Shown here piece by piece: positions 58,802 to 64,000 of a stretch of DNA of 64,000 nt; position 1 is the stretch's first letter, and every line of letters starts with the position of its first letter. Position numbers and translations under genes: made by a program. This DNA comes from Przewalskia tangutica (lineage: Eukaryota > Streptophyta > Magnoliopsida > Solanales > Solanaceae), in NCBI GenBank assembly GCA_029844215.1, contig CM056730.1, forward strand, positions 55,564,924 through 55,628,923, in the 5' to 3' direction. Under the pieces are notes generated by a model. It was given only the letters and a program-made list of their open reading frames with translations. It was not told where the DNA came from and did not search any database.

Positions 58802-61800
58802 TGTTATACCGTATTTTCGAGTATGCGTGGGGCGTACGTAGAAAAATTTGAAGTTTAAAGTTGGCTTGGCCGAAAATTATTTTGTTCACAACACCCGTTT
58901 AGAGTCGTTTTTCGACGAAACGTTTTCACAGCTTTCGTAGGGAAAATTCCGGCTATGTCATTTTTAATTTTTGCGGATTTTTCGAGAGACGAAACATTTT
59001 GGACCAACAAGAGGGCGCCACTTGGCACCCTCTCATTGGAGCACGTTTGGGGCGGTAAAGGGGTGGACGAATGGCCATTGTTTGGTCAAGGGGTTGGTAG
59101 GATATTTTGTGGTAGATGGATAAGGTGCACTTGGCAAGATCTTGGCCCTACACTTGCCTTGCACTTGGCAAGATCTTTGCCATTGGTTGGCCTTTGCTAG
59201 ACCTATAAATACCCCCCTCTTTGATGACTTCTTCATCCATTCTACAAATCTCTAAGTGTTAAAAATCCTCCCCCTCTCTTAGTAGTGTTCTCGTCCAACA
59301 CCATCCTCCCCTTGGCGAGAGCCCTCCCCACTCCAGTAGTGTGGCCGTGGGGTACTCCCCCCCTAGCCTAGTTGTTTCGTATAATGCCCCCCCTCTTGTT
59401 AGAAATACTCTCAAAAGTATTGTTATAATGCCCAAATTACCTTAGCCATATACCTTGTAGTATTCTAAGGTTATACCTTTACAAAGCCCAGAAATACTAT
59501 TATACTTCCCTTCAGTCACAAAACCGAAACCCTAAGTAAATCTTCACCCGTAGTTGAAGTTATAAGTAGAAGTTGGTTAGAACTTCTAAGGGTTGTTTGG
59601 AGCGGGTCGGAGCGCACGGAGTAGGAGCTAAACCTTGCTCAGGATCGACATTTAAACTCGGATAATTATGGGCTTATCGAGGTAAATATCTTGTCCCTCT
59701 ATTGTAATTGGAGATTACATGATTGTTAGACTATATAGTTGAAGTATACTATATATAGAACTGAACGTTGTTATCGGCAATGTCTTTTGACTTAAGCCTG
59801 AATAATAAGAAACCTTTTCGAAAGAAGAGTACTGAACTGTATTTACATAGGACTGTATTACAGTAGACTTGTGTAGCTTTTCTGTGAGGTAGAATTGTGC
59901 ACGTCCGGATTAAACGTATAACCCCCCCTGGTTGGCTTGGTAGCCGGCCCCGATAGAGGAGGAGATTTACGCTGTTGCGGGGGGGGGAGGTGCTGCCGAA
60001 TTTTCTGTAGAATGTTCTACGAAGGGATCTAAATGTTAATGAGCGCCTTGTGGCCTTATAGGTTGAAGTACTACGTGTGGCGCGATCTACTTGGCTTAAA
60101 GGAGTAGCCGACAGTTGGAAGTACTTGGAGCGTTTTGCTATTAGTCGATACTCGTCGCGAGGTATGTGAACCTCTTCCTATCTCTTCTAGCATGATATGT
60201 GTGAACTATGTAGTACGGTAGACGTACATGTGCTAAATGTATTTGATTGGTTTAAAACATAAAGTGTTATAACGGCTTTATGGGAAGTTGGTTATAACAG
60301 CTTTATGTTGGTAAGAAAATACTTGTGGTTTTTAAAAGGTAACTGATTTGAACTATAACTGGCTTGTTATGTGTTAATAAAGAACTTGAAGTATTTCAAA
60401 AGATTTTTGAATCATTTTGAAAGAAGAGGTAATACTTGATTTTTTTTAGAAAACTTAAGAGTTATACTAGCCTTATGGAAAGTTAGGTATAACGGCTTAA
60501 GAATGTTTCTTGATTTTGGAAATCGAATGTATCGACAAACCAACTGCGGCGTTAATAAAAGGAAATGTTTTTAATAATTAAGTATTATTAAAACCGAGAA
60601 ACTTCCATCTGCATAGAAGCTAAGATGAGACAAAATGATAATTCTAGATCATGGTCTTTGTAATAAGATTGTTATAAACAAGAATATCCTACTCACTTAT
60701 AAGGCTTATGTTTCTCAGATTGTTTAAAGGAGAATTATATTCTTAAATGAATAAGACTATGAACTACGAAACCTTTCTAAAATGAGAAACTTGAACATGG
60801 GAAATTAGGCAAACTTGAACATTGGAAATTAGGCAAACTTGAACATTGGAAAAGAATGTTGCTACTTGATTTTACAAAGAGAAGTAATTGATTTACTTTA
60901 AAAAGATAATCACTCTATTTTCATATACTACAGGTATTGTGTGGTTTTTGTGAAGTAACGTATCTTTTAAAGATTTAATGTATGAAGTACTTTGGGGATA
61001 GGTACCCGAACTTGTTAGTAGAAAGTACCTTGTGTGAATAACTTGATTGTATTGGTTTGTGATAGCCTTGTAATACTTTCTTGTTGATTTGATAAGTAAG
61101 CATGTTAGGATGCTACGTGTGTTAGTATCTTGTGATTATTGTGTAAGGGGGTCACTCTTGTTGTGCTTACGTTGTCAAACGTTAAGCCCGTTGTACTGTT
61201 ATTGTATCACATACCCCCTTGACTTATTATACCGAGGGCTTGCCACCCTTGATGCGGGTCTATACGGCTATGCGATCCTTGTGACTACGCGAGCGCGGTA
61301 GCTCCGAGGATTGATCATTAGGGTGTTTAGCACGACGCGGGATTCCTATGCGGTCCGTTGAGACTATGCGGTCTTTTGAGACTATGCGGTGCGGAGCCTA
61401 GGCGGATACCGAGGTTAGCCGCCGACGCGGGGTATACCTCAGCGATGCAGGACCATGATTCGAGAATACCTCATGCGGTGTGGGTGACCTATGCGAGCTG
61501 CGAGAGTTCGAGGATAGACGCGACATTGATATTGCGGCGAGTGGCCGCCGATCGTGGTGCGGTCTAGAAAGACCTCGGATACGATTTGTGGTATTTTTGG
61601 TGCGTGGGTCTTAGTAGTCGGCTATGCCTTCGACTTGACCCGCACGGTTTTATTGTGATAACTTTGAGGCGTGAGTCCCGACTTGACATATCGCTTATTT
61701 ATTGTGAATCGTAGTTTGGTTATCATACATGTCTCCCGCTTTATATAGACTACTATGATTTCATTCTGATTTATTTTCGCCACATACTGTACTGTTGTCT

Positions 61801-62209
61801 TGACCTCTTCTGGGCTGCGTTCATGCCGCAGTAAAGGTACACCGCCGATCGATCCTCGCTCTTAGGGTCACGAGCGTTTGGGAAAGCTCCGTTTCTCGGA
61901 GGCTTATTCGGTATAGTCCTGTCGTTGTAGGTATTTACATTCGGGGTATGGCGGGCCCCGTCCCGCCATTGTTGTCGTATCATTTCGTAGGTGCAGTAAT
62001 CTTGTGGGCAGGGTTGTAAAAAGGATTAAACTGTTCATTTGTAGGAGTTGTTATTTATATATATGCCGAAAGGCAAGTTTTCCTCGACATCGTTTTGTAC
62101 TTCATTTGTTTCATGTATGTGTTTTATGTTCCGCTGATTACTCTGATGTTGTATCACTAGGGTGCCCGGGGTAAGGCACCAGTCACGGGCCCAGATTCGG
62201 GTCGTGACA
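58802..62209 (+). repeat. 3' LTR of element J (3.4 kb)
   Basis: It aligns end to end with 52775-56179. TATA box 59204-59211; donor-like GTATGT 60162-60167. Positions about 61230-62050 carry many small indels that are absent from the same part of the 5' LTR, while the last ~100 bases are clean. No gene. Confidence 0.95.
59204..59211 (+). promoter_or_regulatory. LTR TATA box
   Basis: TATAAATA in the conserved context; this LTR could drive read-out into gag of element H. Confidence 0.6.
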
Positions 62210-62333
62210 CCACATCTATAATCAGGAGGCTGCAGGCCGTTTAGGATTGGTTTCTATTCTTCTCATTCTGAGATCGTGCCTTAGAGTTGTGTGATAAGTT
62301 GGACCCCTCTGACGTACTTCGTTTTTACCAGTT
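62210..62333 (+). other. Leader of element H, resumed after element J
   Basis: It starts with the CCACA duplication and continues the leader interrupted at 52774 up to the gag ATG. No frame. Confidence 0.85.
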
Positions 62334-63516
62334 ATGCCTCCGCGCAAGGCAACCCGGGCCCAGAAGGGCAAGGCAGCAGAGGGAGCTGCGAGTAGAGCAG
62401 CGGCAGTCTCTACAGAGACCACAGTACCTGAGCCTCCAGTCCCACAGTCTGGAGCAGAAGAGATGAGTTACAAGGAGTGGGCCCAGTTAATGGCCAGGGT
62501 TGTGGCCAGACTTGAGGATAGGCTGGACGCAGCAGCCCGAGCACCGGATGGTTCACCCGCATCGATAGTTTGAGGCTACGGGATTTTCCGAGTTGTAGGC
62601 CGCGAGTTTTATGGGTCGAGGCACGAGGATGATCCGCAGGAGTTCATCAAGCGATTCTGCCGGATCATGAAAGTGATCAAGGCATCGGAGACCGAGTCGG
62701 TGGTCCTAGGTTCGCATCGGCCGCGTGATACCGCGATCGTGTAGTTTGATCGTGGAGTGTCCGGGAGAGAACGACTTCCAACTATATGGGGCGAGTTCTC
62801 GGGGCATTTCTTGCACACTTCTTGCCTCGCGGATGAGGAGGCTCGGGCCGACAGATTTTTGGTGTTGCGGCGAGCGCACGGTTCGGGAGTACAATGTGGA
62901 GTTCGACTCATTGGCCCGGTACGTCCCCGGGTTAGTAGCTAGTATGGAGGATCGAGTGCACCGATATGTTACAGGGCTCGATGATTACCTAGCAGAGAGT
63001 TGTTCGGGTGTAGCTCTTCAGCCGGGCATGGACATTGCCCGCATGCAGGCTTATGCACTTGGATGTGAGGAGCGGAGGAATCGATGGAATGGCTGAGATC
63101 AGCAGAAGAGGGACAGAACAGCGGGTTCCTTTGGTGACTTTCGAGGCGGACCGCCTCAGAACAGTTATGTACCTCCGCCAAGATCTGAGTGGTCCTCCAC
63201 GCCCGGGACCCGGGATATTGGGAGCGGTCGTGGCTCCCGTGTTTCAGATCTTGGGAGTAGAAGTGTTCGCGGATGAGGCCACCCGTATCTCGGTGTGACC
63301 ATTGTGGTAAAGCCCATAGGAATGTCGATCTTGGTTTGGGAGATTGCTATACTTGCGGCCGCGGGGCCATTTGTGAGATCGTCCGACCGGGGTAATCTTG
63401 GTGGGATAGCACAGACTACTAGATCAGTTGCGGGTACTTCACCTTCCATAGCTAGGCAGGATGTACACACCCCGGTGGGCCACGACAGAGGTCGCGGTGG
63501 GAGTTCCCAGTTTTAG
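62334..63516 (+). pseudogene. gag: gag of element H, full length but frame-broken
   Basis: The ATG at 62334 opens 79 codons (MPPRKATRAQKGKAAEGAA N-terminus; MARVVARLEDRLDAAA coiled segment), then a stop at 62571. The capsid core continues in shifting frames: EFYGSRHEDDPQEFI near 62610-62650, VIKASETESVVLGSH near 62670-62715, FLHTSCLADEEARADRFLV across a shift near 62810-62860, EYNVEFDSLARYVPGLVASM near 62885-62945, DRVHRYVTGLDDYLAESCSG near 62950-63010. A basic linker and a zinc-knuckle region (C..CGK near 63300, then CGR near 63355) follow, and an RGRGGSSQF C-terminus ends at the TAG (63514-63516). Expected length is ~394 residues. Same gene as in element B. Confidence 0.8.
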
Positions 63517-64000
63517 CGGTCCTTTGAACCGCCTATTTTCAGGTATATCCTTAACCCTCTAGAGACTTGTATGTATTGTTGTGATGATAATGTGTTAAGT
63601 GTTATGTTCGGATAGCTTTATGCTAAAATGTGATTTAGAAACCTGGTTAGTGAGAAAGGGTAAGCTTGTGGGGTGAGAAAATGATGAACCTTAGAATATT
63701 ACAGTTGAGACCTTAGATGTAAGGCCGTCTTGAGTACAAGATTTTGTGGGTGATCTTTGTCAGAATGTATAAGTATACGTGGAGTAATTGTGGGAAAATT
63801 CCTTGGGTAGTGTAAAATGGAAGTGGTAGCTTTCATGACCTGTATAGGTAAGATTGTTCCGGATCGGGAAACAAGAGCTTGATGCGTTAAGTAGGTCGGG
63901 TTGGGGCCATGTTGCGGGCCAACCCGCAGCCTGTTTCGAGGTGGGGTCAGCTCTGGGTGGTCCCGCCAGGTGGTAGGGTCACGAGGGTGCTAGGCCCAAG
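63517..64000 (+). other. Non-coding block replacing pol in element H, cut by window end
   Basis: Homologous to B 13370-13800 and more distantly to E and J. Inverted repeats GTATA-AG-TATAC at 63767-63778 and CGGGTTGG…CCAACCCG at 63897-63926. No coding frame. Confidence 0.65.

Larger units (their letters stand above)
52775..62209 (+). mobile_element. Element J: complete non-autonomous gypsy element
   Basis: LTRs 52775-56179 and 58802-62209 (3405 and 3408 bases), interior 2.6 kb, exact CCACA duplication (52770-52774 and 62210-62214) in the leader of element H. The interior carries a shortened gag, the shared non-coding block and an integrase remnant, as in E. The LTRs are almost identical, so the insertion is recent. 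Confidence 0.95.
45510..64000 (+). mobile_element. Element H: gag-only non-autonomous element, 3' end outside window
   Basis: 5' LTR 45510-49073 plus 52662-52687 (split by solo LTR I), primer-binding site, leader split by element J, gag 62334-63516, then the same non-coding block as in B. The 3' LTR is not in the window. No pol motif is seen. Layout matches element B. Confidence 0.85.

Noticed and set aside
1..64000. Repeat-induced point mutation or ordinary deamination as the cause of copy differences
   Set aside because: The dominant changes are indels at CNG sites, not a C-to-T excess.

Overview
The window is plant repetitive (heterochromatic) DNA made entirely of long-terminal-repeat (LTR) retrotransposons of the Ty3/gypsy order. 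I see no cellular gene, tRNA, rRNA or CRISPR array. The plant origin rests on three things: a primer-binding site matching the 3' end of initiator Met-tRNA (TGGTATCAGAGC), gag-pol fragments with the order protease, reverse transcriptase, RNase H, integrase and a C-terminal chromodomain-like tail (Del/Tekay-type chromovirus), and LTRs of 2.4-3.7 kb starting TGTTATACC and ending CGTGACA. The protease (DPGST-like) and integrase tail look like those of eudicots such as Solanaceae, but I cannot name the species.

Layout. (A) 1-19802, minus strand: a tandem LTR-interior-LTR-truncated interior-partial LTR arrangement of an autonomous family with 2.4-kb LTRs. It is interrupted by (B) 9335-18840, minus, a complete gag-only element. 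(C) 19803-20499, plus: a stranded RNase H fragment of an older element. (D) a minus-strand LTR starting at 20500 that is split four ways (20500-20525, 39668-42030, 45369-45509, remainder beyond the window). Inserted into D are (E) 20526-39667, plus, a non-autonomous element whose 3' LTR is itself split by (F) 28851-38571, plus, the only complete autonomous-type gag-pol element; (G) 42031-45368, a solo LTR with a different U3; and (H) 45510 to beyond the window, a gag-only element. H's 5' LTR is split by solo LTR (I) 49074-52657, and its leader is split by (J) 52775-62209, a complete non-autonomous element. Five-base target duplications support most insertions: TTAGT for F, TTAAT for G and CCACA for J are exact; ACCAG for I, CTGGT for E and AGCAC for B are readable after allowing for local indels.

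How the parts relate. F and A encode (in broken frames) the replication machinery. B, H, E and J share their LTR ends, primer-binding site, polypurine tract and a hairpin beside it, but have replaced pol with a common stop-rich non-coding block. They look like parasites of an autonomous partner. E and J also keep a decayed integrase tail and a gag that appears to lack its capsid core.

Two observations stand out. First, copies differ mainly by small indels at CAG/CTG and CCG/CGG-like sites, in patches. This looks like a base-calling artefact at methylated CHG positions rather than biology, so most apparent frameshifts should be distrusted. Second, the pol-replacing block carries a stem-loop whose closing pair covaries between sublineages, and two elements (E and I) inserted at the same pentamer about 20 bases from an LTR end.
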